Shown piece after piece: positions 52,778-63,261 of a stretch of 64,000 nt of DNA (its first letter is position 1; each line of letters opens with the position of its first letter). The position numbers and the translations under genes were made by a program. This DNA is from Marixanthomonas ophiurae (lineage in GTDB: Bacteria; Bacteroidota; Bacteroidia; Flavobacteriales; Flavobacteriaceae): NCBI RefSeq assembly GCF_003413745.1, contig NZ_QVID01000001.1:2046001-2110000 (forward strand), given 5' to 3'. A model generated the notes under the pieces. The model had not been told where the DNA came from and did no database searches. It was given only the letters and a program-made list of their open reading frames with translations.

Positions 52778-55177
52778 ATGATTAGAAACTATTTTAAAAT
52801 AGCATGGCGCAACATACGCGCCAATAAACTTTTCACAGCGCTTAACATAGCCGGCTTAGCTATTGGTTTATGTGTTTGTATTCTCCTATTCGCCTTTGTG
52901 AATACAGAACTTAATTTTGATAGGATGTATTCAAATTCAGAAGATATTTATAGAGTGAATATGGAAACCTCTGAAGAATACGATTTTGAAACTTGGGCTA
53001 CTATGCCCAATGCAGTAGGGCCAGCTATTGCACAAGATATTCCACAAGTAAATAAAATGACGCGGCTTATTAAAGATGATTTTGGCGCAACCGCTTCTTT
53101 AAAAATAGACGAAAAGAATTTTAATGAGAATGGTTTATATTTAGCAGATTCTACGCTTTTTAAAATGTTTGATTTCCATTTTATTAAAGGTAATAGGCAA
53201 CAGGCTTTTTCACAACCAAAATCTATCGTGCTTTCACAATCCACAAAAGAACGTTTGTTTGGTAACAAGGACGCTATGGGTAAAATTATTTCAGTAAATA
53301 ACAGGGACAGCCTTCAGGTTTCAGGTATTTATAAGGATCTACCCAAAAACAGTGTGATAGACTGTAATTTAGTCTATAATATTATGGATTCGTGGATGGG
53401 CACTAATGTGTATTGGAGCAATGCCAGTTATGAAACCTACGTTCAGCTTAGACCAAATGCAGATGTTGCCGAAGTTCAAAACCAAGCCAGCAAATTAATC
53501 GATAAATATGTTGATAAAGAAGGGCAGTATTTTACCAAATTTCTTTTTCAGCCCTTAACAAAAATACACCTGTATTCTTCAGATATAAGAGAAGGATATT
53601 CGTCTCGCCTGGGAAGTATCAGCACTATAAAAAGCTTGTTGTTCCTTTCGATTTTGGTGTTATTGATTGCCTGTATCAACTACATGAACCTTTCGACTGC
53701 CAATTCTCAAAAACGATCCAAAGGAATTGAAATGAATAAAATCCTGGGGGCAAACCGAAGGCAAATGTTTTCCCTTTTTTATATGGAAACTGGTATTCTG
53801 GTTTTCATTTCCATACTTGTTGGGTACGGAATTTCTTTTTCGGCGCTTCCCTTATTTCGAAATATCACTGGAAATGAACTCACTTATACCGAATTACTAT
53901 CTCCTGAAATCCTACTGAGTCTTCTTGTAATTTGGTCTTTAGTCACACTAATAGCAGGAAGCTATCCGGCGCTTTCCATGTCAAGTATTTCTCCTTTGTC
54001 TTTGGTAAACACATCAAAGAAAAAACAGTCTGTAACCGATTTTGTACGGAAGGGGCTTGTAGTATTTCAATTCGCTGCTTCCATTATTTTAATTATTGCC
54101 GTTACCATCATATTTCAGCAAATGGATTTTATTAAAAACAAAAAGCTAGGCTATAACCCCAATGGTGTTGTTGCTCTTTCTGTAAAATCTGCTGAAAGCT
54201 ATCAACAAGTTCAGCAAGCTATCAACGATCTAAAACGACAAACGAATGTTGAAAGTGTTTCCGCGGTACAATCCATACCAGGTGACAATGAAAGTGGTCG
54301 ATCTGTTCGAAAATTGAGTACCGATGCAACCGGAATGCCAATAAGCAGTTGCCGTACGGATGGCTCTGTTGTAGAAACTATGCAGCTTAACTTATTGGCA
54401 GGTAATTCGCTGCCTGAAAGCATTGTCAAGGGCGACTCTATCGTGTATACATTGATAAATGAAAAAATTTCTCAATATCTAGGCTTTAAAACACCCGAAG
54501 AAGCTATCGGAAAATATATTAATACCGAGTTAGGTGATAAATCTATTGTTACTGGGGTAGTGGAAAATTTCAATTATAATTCTTTGAAAGAAGATGTTGG
54601 CGGATATATGTATTACAAATCCAATAATGCTCCAGAATCTATACGCACGCTATTAGTTAGATATAAAACATCGAACCTTTCAGAGTTTATGGGACAACTA
54701 CAAAAAAACTTTACCAATAATTTACCAAATACCGCTTTTGACTATCAATTTTTAGACACTCACGTTGCAAGTTTATATACTTCGGAAGAAAAAACAGCAG
54801 AAACAGCAACCGCTTTTTCTCTATTAGCCATTTTTATTGCTTGCCTAGGTTTATTCGGTTTAGCCGCATTTACAGCTGAAGCGCGCACTAAAGAAATTGG
54901 TATTCGTAAGGTTTTAGGAGCCAGTATTTCTGGGGTAACTGGCTTATTGACGAAGGATTTCTTAAAGTTGGTGTTAATTGCCTTTGTAATTGCAGCTCCA
55001 GTTGCCTATTGGTTAATGAACAAATGGTTACTTGATTTCGCCTATCGTACAGAAATTAATTGGTGGGTATTTGCGGTTGCAGGGATCCTTGCAGTTTGCA
55101 TTGCTCTAATAACCGTAAGTTTCCAAGCCATAAAAGCAGCCATTGCAAACCCGGTAAAAAGTTTACGAACGGAATAA
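52778..55177 (+). CDS. FtsX/MacB-type permease 5
   Basis: This 799-residue paralogue starts MIRNYFKIAWRNIRAN. It carries the first-block motif ACINYMNLSTANSQKRSKGI, where the usual basic E-I/V-G-I/M-R-K sequence is replaced by GIEMNKILGANRRQM. The second-half helix is GLVVFQFAASIILIIA and the last block is ACLGLFGLAAFTAEARTKEI. The end AIANPVKSLRTE is kept. The gap to the next permease is only 27 bp and has no repeat module. Confidence 0.92.
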   Translation: MIRNYFKIAWRNIRANKLFTALNIAGLAIGLCVCILLFAFVNTELNFDRMYSNSEDIYRVNMETSEEYDFETWATMPNAVGPAIAQDIPQVNKMTRLIKDDFGATASLKIDEKNFNENGLYLADSTLFKMFDFHFIKGNRQQAFSQPKSIVLSQSTKERLFGNKDAMGKIISVNNRDSLQVSGIYKDLPKNSVIDCNLVYNIMDSWMGTNVYWSNASYETYVQLRPNADVAEVQNQASKLIDKYVDKEGQYFTKFLFQPLTKIHLYSSDIREGYSSRLGSISTIKSLLFLSILVLLIACINYMNLSTANSQKRSKGIEMNKILGANRRQMFSLFYMETGILVFISILVGYGISFSALPLFRNITGNELTYTELLSPEILLSLLVIWSLVTLIAGSYPALSMSSISPLSLVNTSKKKQSVTDFVRKGLVVFQFAASIILIIAVTIIFQQMDFIKNKKLGYNPNGVVALSVKSAESYQQVQQAINDLKRQTNVESVSAVQSIPGDNESGRSVRKLSTDATGMPISSCRTDGSVVETMQLNLLAGNSLPESIVKGDSIVYTLINEKISQYLGFKTPEEAIGKYINTELGDKSIVTGVVENFNYNSLKEDVGGYMYYKSNNAPESIRTLLVRYKTSNLSEFMGQLQKNFTNNLPNTAFDYQFLDTHVASLYTSEEKTAETATAFSLLAIFIACLGLFGLAAFTAEARTKEIGIRKVLGASISGVTGLLTKDFLKLVLIAFVIAAPVAYWLMNKWLLDFAYRTEINWWVFAVAGILAVCIALITVSFQAIKAAIANPVKSLRTE

Positions 55178-55204
55178 TTTTCATCAATCAAAAAGTGAAT
55201 AGTT

Positions 55205-57622
55205 ATGTTTAGGAATTATTTTAAAATCGCCTTACGGAACCTTTGGAAAGATAGAACTTTCACGGTTCTAAATATTATTGGCTTAACAACAGCCTTTGGA
55301 ATTGCTTTTTTATTAAGCACATATGCTTTATTTGAATTATCATACGATAAATTCCACGAAAATAAAGGCTCCATTTATCAAATATATACTACCTCTCAGA
55401 CCCCAAAAGGGCCAGAATCTAGTGACGCTAATCCTATTCCTTTTGCAGCTGCCTTAAAAAGTGAAGTTCCCGGTGTAAAAAAAATAACGCGTTATGCAAC
55501 TGGTGGACCACTTCTTACCTATAAAAATAAAACCCTAAGCATAGGTTCTTCTTGGGCAGATCCAGAATTTTTTGAAATTTTTTCCTTTCCTATTTTAGAG
55601 GGTAATAAAAAGAATCCAATAGAAAGATCAACAGTTGCTCTAACAGAAGAATCAGCAAAGAAAATATTTGGTAGCGAAAAGGCCATCGGCAAAACCATTA
55701 GTATAAAACGTGATGGTAAAGAAACGCCTGTAACGGTATCAGCAATTTTAAAAGACTTTCCTGAAGCAAGTTCTTTACGTTTTGGAGCGATTTTTAATTT
55801 TATGGATTTACCTGATTCATTCTACAAAAGCAAAAAGGATCGTTGGGACGCACATAATCATCCTGTTTATTTACAATTAGCAGAGGGTATTTCTCCCAAA
55901 AAATTTGAAAAATCTACGCAAGAATTTTCAACGCTTCATTTTACAGATGATATAACAAATGCTAAACGAGATGGTGCGAAACCAAATACTGAAGGCCAAT
56001 ACAGACAGATACACCTTTTGCCATTTGAGGATGTTAGTTTTGCAGATTTAAACGCCGCTGAGGTAAAAGTTAGTAAAACGCTACAATATGTGATATTGGG
56101 TATAGCGCTTCTCATCTTATTTATTGCAAGCATCAATTTTATAAATATGAGCATTGCTAAAGGCTCACAAAGACTTCGTGAAATCGGGATGCGCAAAACT
56201 TTAGGAGCCGGAAAAACGCAACTGTTCTTCCAATTTTGGGGAGAAAGCATCTTAATTTTTAGTATCGCGGTAATTTTGGGAGCATTATTGGCTTTTTCAT
56301 TACAAAATACTTTTCAAACTTTATTTCGCACTAGTGCATCATTTGAGTTAGTAGCAACACCAACAATTATAATTGGTCTAATTATATCCTTATTACTTAT
56401 AACACTTATTGCTGGTGGATATCCTGCTTTTTTAATGAGTAAACTAGGCACTCTCCATGCACTGAAAGGAAAACTGGAGACTTCGGGCAGAAACCGAGTG
56501 CGCAATGCACTTATTGTAGTGCAGTTTGGTATTGCCATTTTACTTATAAGTAGCACGTTAGTATTGCGAGAACAATTGAATTACATGAGAAATAAAGATC
56601 TCGGGTTTAATAAAGAACAAGTAATCGCATTTCCATTAAAAACTAAAAAGAACCGTAAGCAGTTGTTGCAATTGATGCGAGATGAACTTTCAAGGAAACC
56701 TAATATTTTGAGTGTTACAGCTTCAAACAATATTTTAGGTCTTGGAAAAGACGGTAGTACTTCTACAAGTGTTATGGGTTTTGAATATAAAGGCCGTGAA
56801 GTAAAAACAAACCTGCTTTTTGTGGATTATGATTATCCACAAACATTAGATATGTCACTGTTGCAGGGAAGATCCTTTAAAAGAGAATATGCAGCAGACA
56901 GTCTTTCGGTAGTCATAAATGAGGCGATGGTAAAAGAATTTGGAGAAAAGGACCCCTTAAACATTCGGTTTGTTATAAATGATTCTCTTCAGTTTTCTGT
57001 GATAGGGGTGGTCAAAGATTATAATTTTCAAAGTATGAATAAGTCTATTGAGCCAATGAGCTTTTTTATGAATTCAAAAAAACCAATGTATCACGCTTAT
57101 GTTAAGGTTGCGCCAGATAATTTATCCCAATCGTTTAATACTGTAAAAGCAGCTTGGGATAAGGTTGAGCCAGATACAGAGTTTTTAGGCTCCTTTTTAG
57201 ATGAAAATATAGAAAGGACCTTAGCAAAGGAGCGGACCATGACAACGATGATTTCTAGTGGTTCTATCTTGGCAATAATTTTAAGTTGCATAGGTCTCTT
57301 TGCTATTTCATTACTGGTTGTTTCGCAAAGGCAAAAAGAAATTGGCATACGGAAGGTAGTTGGTGCCAATGTATCGACCATTGCCCTTTTACTGACCAAA
57401 GATTTCTTAAAACTCGTAGGCATTGCTTTTATCATTGCCACACCAATTGCTTGGTACGCTACGTCACAATGGCTTCAAGATTATGTGTACCGCATTAACT
57501 TGACTATTTGGATTTTCTTAGCAGCAGGTGCCATAGCCTTGATAATTGCTATGTTGACCATAAGTTTCCGAACGATACAGGCTGCTTTAAAAAACCCGGT
57601 TGAGAGTTTGAAAACAGAGTAA
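55205..57622 (+). CDS. FtsX/MacB-type permease 6 (divergent ending)
   Basis: This 805-residue paralogue starts MFRNYFKIALRNLWKD. The first block reads ASINFINMSIAKGSQRLREI, the second half starts ALIVVQFGIAILLISS, and the last block is SCIGLFAISLLVVSQRQKEI. It differs from the other six at the C-terminus (ALKNPVESLKTE), which points to an older split from the group. Confidence 0.92.
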   Translation: MFRNYFKIALRNLWKDRTFTVLNIIGLTTAFGIAFLLSTYALFELSYDKFHENKGSIYQIYTTSQTPKGPESSDANPIPFAAALKSEVPGVKKITRYATGGPLLTYKNKTLSIGSSWADPEFFEIFSFPILEGNKKNPIERSTVALTEESAKKIFGSEKAIGKTISIKRDGKETPVTVSAILKDFPEASSLRFGAIFNFMDLPDSFYKSKKDRWDAHNHPVYLQLAEGISPKKFEKSTQEFSTLHFTDDITNAKRDGAKPNTEGQYRQIHLLPFEDVSFADLNAAEVKVSKTLQYVILGIALLILFIASINFINMSIAKGSQRLREIGMRKTLGAGKTQLFFQFWGESILIFSIAVILGALLAFSLQNTFQTLFRTSASFELVATPTIIIGLIISLLLITLIAGGYPAFLMSKLGTLHALKGKLETSGRNRVRNALIVVQFGIAILLISSTLVLREQLNYMRNKDLGFNKEQVIAFPLKTKKNRKQLLQLMRDELSRKPNILSVTASNNILGLGKDGSTSTSVMGFEYKGREVKTNLLFVDYDYPQTLDMSLLQGRSFKREYAADSLSVVINEAMVKEFGEKDPLNIRFVINDSLQFSVIGVVKDYNFQSMNKSIEPMSFFMNSKKPMYHAYVKVAPDNLSQSFNTVKAAWDKVEPDTEFLGSFLDENIERTLAKERTMTTMISSGSILAIILSCIGLFAISLLVVSQRQKEIGIRKVVGANVSTIALLLTKDFLKLVGIAFIIATPIAWYATSQWLQDYVYRINLTIWIFLAAGAIALIIAMLTISFRTIQAALKNPVESLKTE

Positions 57623-57710
57623 TTCCTCATCTGCCCTCGCCGGCATCTCATCCAAAGTGGAAAAAACTGTTGAAAATTGAATAAAAATACTAAAACCAAA
57701 AACAAAAATT

Positions 57711-58451
57711 ATGACACGATTAATTCTATATGTAACAACGCTCACCTTATTATTTATTGAAACCGTTTTTGCTCAAGATGTAAAAACGGTGACTCATTTT
57801 CATAAAGTGATTATAAGCCCTCACATACAAGTTACCTTGGTTGAAGGGATCGAAGAAACTGTAAACATTGAAAGCAATAAGGTAAACGATGATAAACTCA
57901 ATATTGAAGTGAATGGCAATACCCTTCGTATCTATCTGGAAGATGCTAAAGAGGTTACCAAGAGCGAAACCGTTTACGAGAATGGAGTAAAAATGAAGCG
58001 TCCCATATACAAGGGAACCATCGTAACCGCTATTATTACCTATAAAATGTTGAACGATATTTCAGTTCGGGGAGAAGAAACCCTTGTTTGCAAAAGTATT
58101 TTAAAAGGAGATGATTTTGATTTAAAAATTTATGGGGAATCCCAAGTATATCTAAACGATGTGAATCTAAAACAACTGCACACAACTATTTATGGAGAAA
58201 GTATACTAGAGATTAAATCCGGAACCATTCAAAGTCAAAAATATACCGCTTACGGTGAAAGTAAAGTAAATGCCATGGCTATAGCAAACGAAGAAACCAA
58301 AATCACAGCATACGGCGAAGCGGAATTTAAAATTAATGCTTCGGAAAAAATTAAGATCACATCCTATGGCGAAGCCTCCCTTGAATATAAGGGAGATGCC
58401 AAAATAAATAAGGGCTTGAATATAGGTGGTGTAAAAATTAGTAAAATGTAA
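57711..58451 (+). CDS. GIN-domain (DUF2807) exported protein with YGE repeats
   Basis: This 246-residue protein has a signal peptide (to about residue 22, FAQ-D) and a head-GIN beta-solenoid domain. The repeats are visible as IYGESQVYL, IYGESILEI, AYGESKVNA, AYGEAEFKI and SYGEASLEY, about 19-20 residues apart, forming a beta-helix ladder. Such proteins are cell-envelope adhesins or binding modules of unknown ligand. It is inserted between permeases 6 and 7, so it probably serves the same export locus. Confidence 0.85.
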   Translation: MTRLILYVTTLTLLFIETVFAQDVKTVTHFHKVIISPHIQVTLVEGIEETVNIESNKVNDDKLNIEVNGNTLRIYLEDAKEVTKSETVYENGVKMKRPIYKGTIVTAIITYKMLNDISVRGEETLVCKSILKGDDFDLKIYGESQVYLNDVNLKQLHTTIYGESILEIKSGTIQSQKYTAYGESKVNAMAIANEETKITAYGEAEFKINASEKIKITSYGEASLEYKGDAKINKGLNIGGVKISKM

Positions 58452-58498
58452 TAATCTTAGGTTTTGTAAGAAATGGACTTTTTCTTAAAGTAAAAATC

Positions 58499-60910
58499 AT
58501 GTTTAAAAATTATTTTAAAATCGCGTGGCGGAATAGTATAAAAAGCAAGAGCACTTTCTTGATCAATGTGTTTGGACTGGCCATAGGTATTACTACTTGC
58601 CTACTGATAGCCTTGTTCGTATTTCACGAATTGAGTTATGATACATTCAACAAAAAAGCAGACCGCATTGTTCGTGTGGTGTTAAATGCTAAAGTGAACG
58701 GAGAACAAATAAAAGAAGCACTAGTGATGGCGCCGGTAGCCAAGGCATTAAAAAACGAACTGCCCGAGGTGAATGACGCTACGCGACTTTCAACGTTATT
58801 AAACCCCCATATAATCTATAAAAATACTGCGTATCGGGACAGTAAAATTGCCTATGTAGATCCTAATTTCTTTGATGTTTTTACGCTTTCCATTGTTGAA
58901 GGAAATGCTAAAACACCTTTAGATCAACCCAATAGTGTAATACTAACTACTAAAGAAGTAAAAAAGTACTTCGGAAATGAAAACGCAATAGGAAAGGTTC
59001 TGCGAGTGGAAAATTACGACCGCGAATTTACAGTCACAGCGATTATGGAAGGAGTACCAAAAAACTCACATTTTCATTTTGATATGTTTGTCTCTACAGT
59101 GGGTTATGCACCTGCTGAAAACACATCTTGGATGGAATCTGAATTCTTTACCTATTTGTTATTACAAAAGGGAACGAACATCGAGGCTTTGGAAGCTAAA
59201 ACTCCACCTATGGTTGAAAAATATATGGGGCCACAAATGCAAGAACGTATGGGAATGACATTCTCAGAATTTTCAAAAAACAATACAATAGGGCTGTTAC
59301 TTCAACCTTTGACTGACATTCATTTAAAATCTGATTTTTCAGGAGCATCGCAATTGGAACAAGGTGGAGATATTACATACATCTATATTTTTAGTGCCAT
59401 CGCGCTATTTATGTTATTGATTGCTTGTATAAACTTCATGAACCTCTCCACAGCCTCCGCTTCAAAAAGAGCCAAAGAAATTGGCATCCGAAAAGTATTG
59501 GGATCCAACAAGAAACAACTGCGACACCAGTTTTTAATGGAGTCTTTTATAACGACCCTATTGGCAACCATTTTGGCAATTGCAACTTTTGTCCTCGTTT
59601 TGCCTTCGTTTAATACGCTTTCTGGCATCGAACTAGACATAAACCACCTGTTTACGCCTGCTGTTGGTATATCTCTTTTTGCAACCGTTATTGTTATCAG
59701 CTTTTTAGCAGGTGGATATCCGGCATTTTTTCTTTCATCTTTTAAACCCATTGCCGCGCTTAAAAGTAAATTTTCAGGCGCAGGGAATAGCAAAGGGGTT
59801 AGAAGCGGATTGGTCGTTTTTCAGTTTGTTATTTCGGCGGGGCTTATTTTGGCAACTTTGGTGGTATATCAACAGATGGAGTTTATTCAGAATAAAAAGC
59901 TCGGTTACGATAAGGATCAATTACTCGTTTTAAGGGAGTCTTATTTATTAGGTCAAAACGAAGCAGCATTTAAAAACGAGTTATTGAACGATCCACGAGT
60001 AGCACAAGTTTCACAATCTGCTTTCGTTCCTGCAGGAGATACAGATACTAATATGTCGCCAATATTTGTGAAAGATAAATTGATAAGAAGAATGTCTGTC
60101 TATAATGTGGACGACCAATATATTCCTACCATGAAAATGGAATTAGTCTCGGGGCGTAACTTTTCAAGAGAGTTTGGAGTAGATTCAACCAAAGTTATTA
60201 TTAATCAACAAGCGGCCAAAATACTCGGTTTTGGAGATGAAGTTCTGGGAAAAGAAATAAGAAAAGGAAGTGATAACGGCGGTGAAATTCTAACAATTGT
60301 AGGAGTGGTTAAAGATTTTAACTTTAGATCCCTTCATCAAAAGATTGAACCTTTAATCATGTTGAACAAACCATACGGAGGTCTTATTGTTCGCACTAAA
60401 ACAGGAGATATGTCCGCTTTAATTGAAAAAGCAAATTCGCTTTGGTTAGGGTTTAATTCCACAGAAACATTTAACTACACTATACTGGACGATTCGTATA
60501 ATCAAACTTATTTAAAGGAGCACAAAATGGGAACCATCCTGATGCTTTTTGCAATCCTCACCATTTTTGTTGCTTGCCTTGGGCTATTTGGACTAGTAAC
60601 TTACACAGCAGAACAGCGATTTAAAGAAATTGGAATACGGAAGGTTTTGGGTTCGAGTGTCGTTCAAATAGTAGGCTTGTTGACAAAAGACTTTCTAAAA
60701 CTCATTATGATTTCATTTTTAATTGCATTTCCATTAGGGATTTACCTTATGAATAAATGGCTTCAAGATTTTGCCTATCGCATTGAAATTAAATGGTGGA
60801 TAGTTGGCTTGGCTGCACTAATTACTACTGCTGTTGCTTTTATCACTATTGGTATTAAAAGTGTAAAAGCCGCCAGTGCAAACCCAGTAAAAAGCCTTAG
60901 AACGGAATAA
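58499..60910 (+). CDS. FtsX/MacB-type permease 7
   Basis: This 803-residue paralogue starts MFKNYFKIAWRNSIKS. Its first block is ACINFMNLSTASASKRAKEI, the second half starts GLVVFQFVISAGLILA, and the last block is ACLGLFGLVTYTAEQRFKEI. It ends SANPVKSLRTE. It is placed directly before the second ATPase (60 bp), so permease 7 and that ATPase may form their own pair. Confidence 0.92.
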   Translation: MFKNYFKIAWRNSIKSKSTFLINVFGLAIGITTCLLIALFVFHELSYDTFNKKADRIVRVVLNAKVNGEQIKEALVMAPVAKALKNELPEVNDATRLSTLLNPHIIYKNTAYRDSKIAYVDPNFFDVFTLSIVEGNAKTPLDQPNSVILTTKEVKKYFGNENAIGKVLRVENYDREFTVTAIMEGVPKNSHFHFDMFVSTVGYAPAENTSWMESEFFTYLLLQKGTNIEALEAKTPPMVEKYMGPQMQERMGMTFSEFSKNNTIGLLLQPLTDIHLKSDFSGASQLEQGGDITYIYIFSAIALFMLLIACINFMNLSTASASKRAKEIGIRKVLGSNKKQLRHQFLMESFITTLLATILAIATFVLVLPSFNTLSGIELDINHLFTPAVGISLFATVIVISFLAGGYPAFFLSSFKPIAALKSKFSGAGNSKGVRSGLVVFQFVISAGLILATLVVYQQMEFIQNKKLGYDKDQLLVLRESYLLGQNEAAFKNELLNDPRVAQVSQSAFVPAGDTDTNMSPIFVKDKLIRRMSVYNVDDQYIPTMKMELVSGRNFSREFGVDSTKVIINQQAAKILGFGDEVLGKEIRKGSDNGGEILTIVGVVKDFNFRSLHQKIEPLIMLNKPYGGLIVRTKTGDMSALIEKANSLWLGFNSTETFNYTILDDSYNQTYLKEHKMGTILMLFAILTIFVACLGLFGLVTYTAEQRFKEIGIRKVLGSSVVQIVGLLTKDFLKLIMISFLIAFPLGIYLMNKWLQDFAYRIEIKWWIVGLAALITTAVAFITIGIKSVKAASANPVKSLRTE

Positions 60911-60970
60911 CAAAATTAAACCTCAAAGCTATATTCTTCGGAATAAAAATTATAAAAAAAATAAAACAAT

Positions 60971-61639
60971 ATGTTACTACAACTTAATCACATTTACAAA
61001 TGGGTCAACCAAGGCGGAAGACGCGTTTTTTTACTTAATGACATCAGCCTAAGCGTTGAAGAAGGTGACTTTATCACCATTATGGGGCCTTCCGGTTCCG
61101 GTAAATCAACCTTGCTCAATGTTATCGGGATGCTCGATGGCTTTCAGGAAGGGGAATATGCTTTTCTGGATGAACCGGTGCACAGCTTGAAAGAAAAACA
61201 CCGCTCTAAACTGTATAAAGAATACATTGGCTTTGTGTTTCAGGCCTATCACTTGATCGAGGAGCTTACGGTTTATGAAAACATAGAAACGCCGTTATTG
61301 TACAAAAACGTAAAATCGGCAGAACGGAAAGCCTTGGTGGCCGATATGCTGGACCGGTTTAATATGGTGGGCAAAAAAGATTTGTTTCCTAGTCAATTAA
61401 GTGGCGGGCAACAGCAATTGGTCGGTGTCGCCCGTGCCTTGATCGCCAAACCAAAGCTCATCTTAGCCGACGAGCCAACGGGAAACCTTAACTCTAAACA
61501 GAGCGAAGAGATTATGCAACTGTTTAAAGAGCTCAACGAGGAAGGGGTGACCATAATCCAAGCAACCCATTCTGAAACTAATGCAGCGTACGGTTCGCGC
61601 ATTGTGCATCTTTTAGATGGAAGACGAGACCGCAAGTAG
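60971..61639 (+). CDS. MacB/LolD-type ABC transporter ATPase (second copy)
   Basis: This 222-residue ATPase has Walker A GPSGSGKST, Q-loop FVFQAYHLIEEL, Walker [14 protein letters not shown] and switch QATHSE. The signature region reads LSGGQQQLVGVARA, with L-V-G in place of the usual R-V-A of its class. It lies 26 bp before the TolC-like gene. Two ATPases for seven permeases mean that the permeases must share ATPases or work outside the usual transporter pairing. Confidence 0.92.
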   Translation: MLLQLNHIYKWVNQGGRRVFLLNDISLSVEEGDFITIMGPSGSGKSTLLNVIGMLDGFQEGEYAFLDEPVHSLKEKHRSKLYKEYIGFVFQAYHLIEELTVYENIETPLLYKNVKSAERKALVADMLDRFNMVGKKDLFPSQLSGGQQQLVGVARALIAKPKLILADEPTGNLNSKQSEEIMQLFKELNEEGVTIIQATHSETNAAYGSRIVHLLDGRRDRK

Positions 61640-61665
61640 AAAACCATTCATCAATCACCTATATT

Positions 61666-63081
61666 ATGATTTTTAAATTTTCCATAGCACTATATTTTGC
61701 AACCACCTTATTTCTTTTTGCACAAACGGAAGAAAGAACGCCACACACGCTGAAGGAATGCATCAATTTGGCGATAGAAAACAACCTTGACCTTAAAACG
61801 ACCCGGCTGTCTAAAGAGACCCGGGATGTGAATTTTAAACAAAGTAAAAATGCGTTACTGCCCAACATTAACGGGTCCTATAATTTGGGGATTACAAATG
61901 GGCGGAGTATCGATCCCTTTACCAATGGTATTGTAAACCAAGAACTCACTTTTTCAAACGCTGGTCTGGGGCTGGATGCAGTGGTTTTTAATGGTTTTCG
62001 GCTTTTAAACAGTTGGAAACAGGCAAAATTGAACCTCGAATCTGCCGAAATGGAAGTAGAAGCTGCCAAACAATCGGTGATCCTAAATGTAACGTTGACG
62101 TATTTACAAGTGTTAAACGCACAAGATTTGGTTAAGCTTGCTGAATCCCGTTTAAAAACGACCCAAGGGCAATTGGACAGGTTAAAAAGCCTATATGAAG
62201 AAGAAACAGGAAACCCAGCAGAATATCGTGATCTCCAAGGCCAATTGGCGGAAGATGCTTCCAACATTGCCGAAAGTAAAAACACACTTGAAACCGAACT
62301 AATCAACCTGAATACACTTGTTAATACAGAGGAGGCTATTACAGTCGCCCCCTTAAATGTACAATTGAATTTTGAAGGATATAATTATACGGCACAAGAG
62401 ATTTACGAAAAAGCACTGCAGGTATTTCCCACGGTTAAAGCGAGCGATTTAAGCTTGGAAGCTGCCAAAAAAGGGATAGCCGTAGCACGGTCCCAATACA
62501 TACCAGAAGTAAGCCTGTTTGCCAACTTGAACACGAATTACTCCAGTGCTGCACGGCTTTTTAACGAAACGGGAAGGAGTATTGTGGAAACTGGTGACTT
62601 TGTAACCATAAACAATCAAGATTATTCGGTCTTTACGGAGGAGTCTAATTTTACTAGCGATAAAATCCCGTATCGCGATCAGTTTGACAATAATTTGAAT
62701 TCTTCAATAGGAATTTCAGTAAACGTTCCCATTTTTAATGGGTTTAGGGCTAAAAACAATATGGCCCTCGAAAAAATTAAAAAAGAAGAAGCCCAAACAG
62801 CTTTGACCCAGACCAAACTGGATCTTCAGCAGTCCATAAAACAGTCGTATAGTGCGATGCAGACAGCTTTTCAACGATACAATTTGTTACAGGATCAAGT
62901 AAAAGCATACAAAGAGTCTTTCCGAATTAATGAAATTCGGTTTAACAATGGCGTTTCAAATAGCGTGGACTATATAATCAGTAAAAATAACTTGGACAAC
63001 GCTCAAACCAATCTGGCAAATGTAAAATATGAATATGCGCTTCGTGTAAAAGTTTTAGAGTATTATCGAGGAAATATTTAA
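61666..63081 (+). CDS. TolC-like outer-membrane efflux protein
   Basis: This 471-residue outer-membrane channel has a signal peptide (LFLFAQ-T) and two outer-membrane factor repeats with long helices. TLKECINLAIENNLDLK opens repeat 1, and the second repeat has YEKALQVFPTVKASDLSLEA and VNVPIFNGFRAKNNM. It closes the export locus and supplies its outer-membrane exit. No terminator is evident; a small frame follows 6 bp later. Confidence 0.92.
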   Translation: MIFKFSIALYFATTLFLFAQTEERTPHTLKECINLAIENNLDLKTTRLSKETRDVNFKQSKNALLPNINGSYNLGITNGRSIDPFTNGIVNQELTFSNAGLGLDAVVFNGFRLLNSWKQAKLNLESAEMEVEAAKQSVILNVTLTYLQVLNAQDLVKLAESRLKTTQGQLDRLKSLYEEETGNPAEYRDLQGQLAEDASNIAESKNTLETELINLNTLVNTEEAITVAPLNVQLNFEGYNYTAQEIYEKALQVFPTVKASDLSLEAAKKGIAVARSQYIPEVSLFANLNTNYSSAARLFNETGRSIVETGDFVTINNQDYSVFTEESNFTSDKIPYRDQFDNNLNSSIGISVNVPIFNGFRAKNNMALEKIKKEEAQTALTQTKLDLQQSIKQSYSAMQTAFQRYNLLQDQVKAYKESFRINEIRFNNGVSNSVDYIISKNNLDNAQTNLANVKYEYALRVKVLEYYRGNI

Positions 63082-63087
63082 AAATTT

Positions 63088-63261
63088 ATGCGCTTTATTA
63101 TAAAATTTTTGGACATAGTTACAAAGCTTCCGATTTTTAAAAGGCTTGGCCCGTTTATTTCCTGGAAAAGTCAGAAACCGGGCGAACTTAGTATAGACAT
63201 CTCAATTTACACCTATAAAGATCAGCGTCTATTGATTATATTAATTAATTCACTCAACTGA
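63088..63261 (+). CDS. 57-residue frame, probably a truncated gene start
   Basis: This frame starts 6 bp after the TolC stop and encodes MRFIIKFLDIVTKLPIFKRL, then GPFISWKSQKPGELSIDIS. It looks like the start of a longer real protein. Its last residues run into the S41 pseudogene on the other strand, which overlaps it by 40 bp. It is probably the 5' stump of the next operon gene cut by a rearrangement; no function can be given. Confidence 0.4.
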   Translation: MRFIIKFLDIVTKLPIFKRLGPFISWKSQKPGELSIDISIYTYKDQRLLIILINSLN

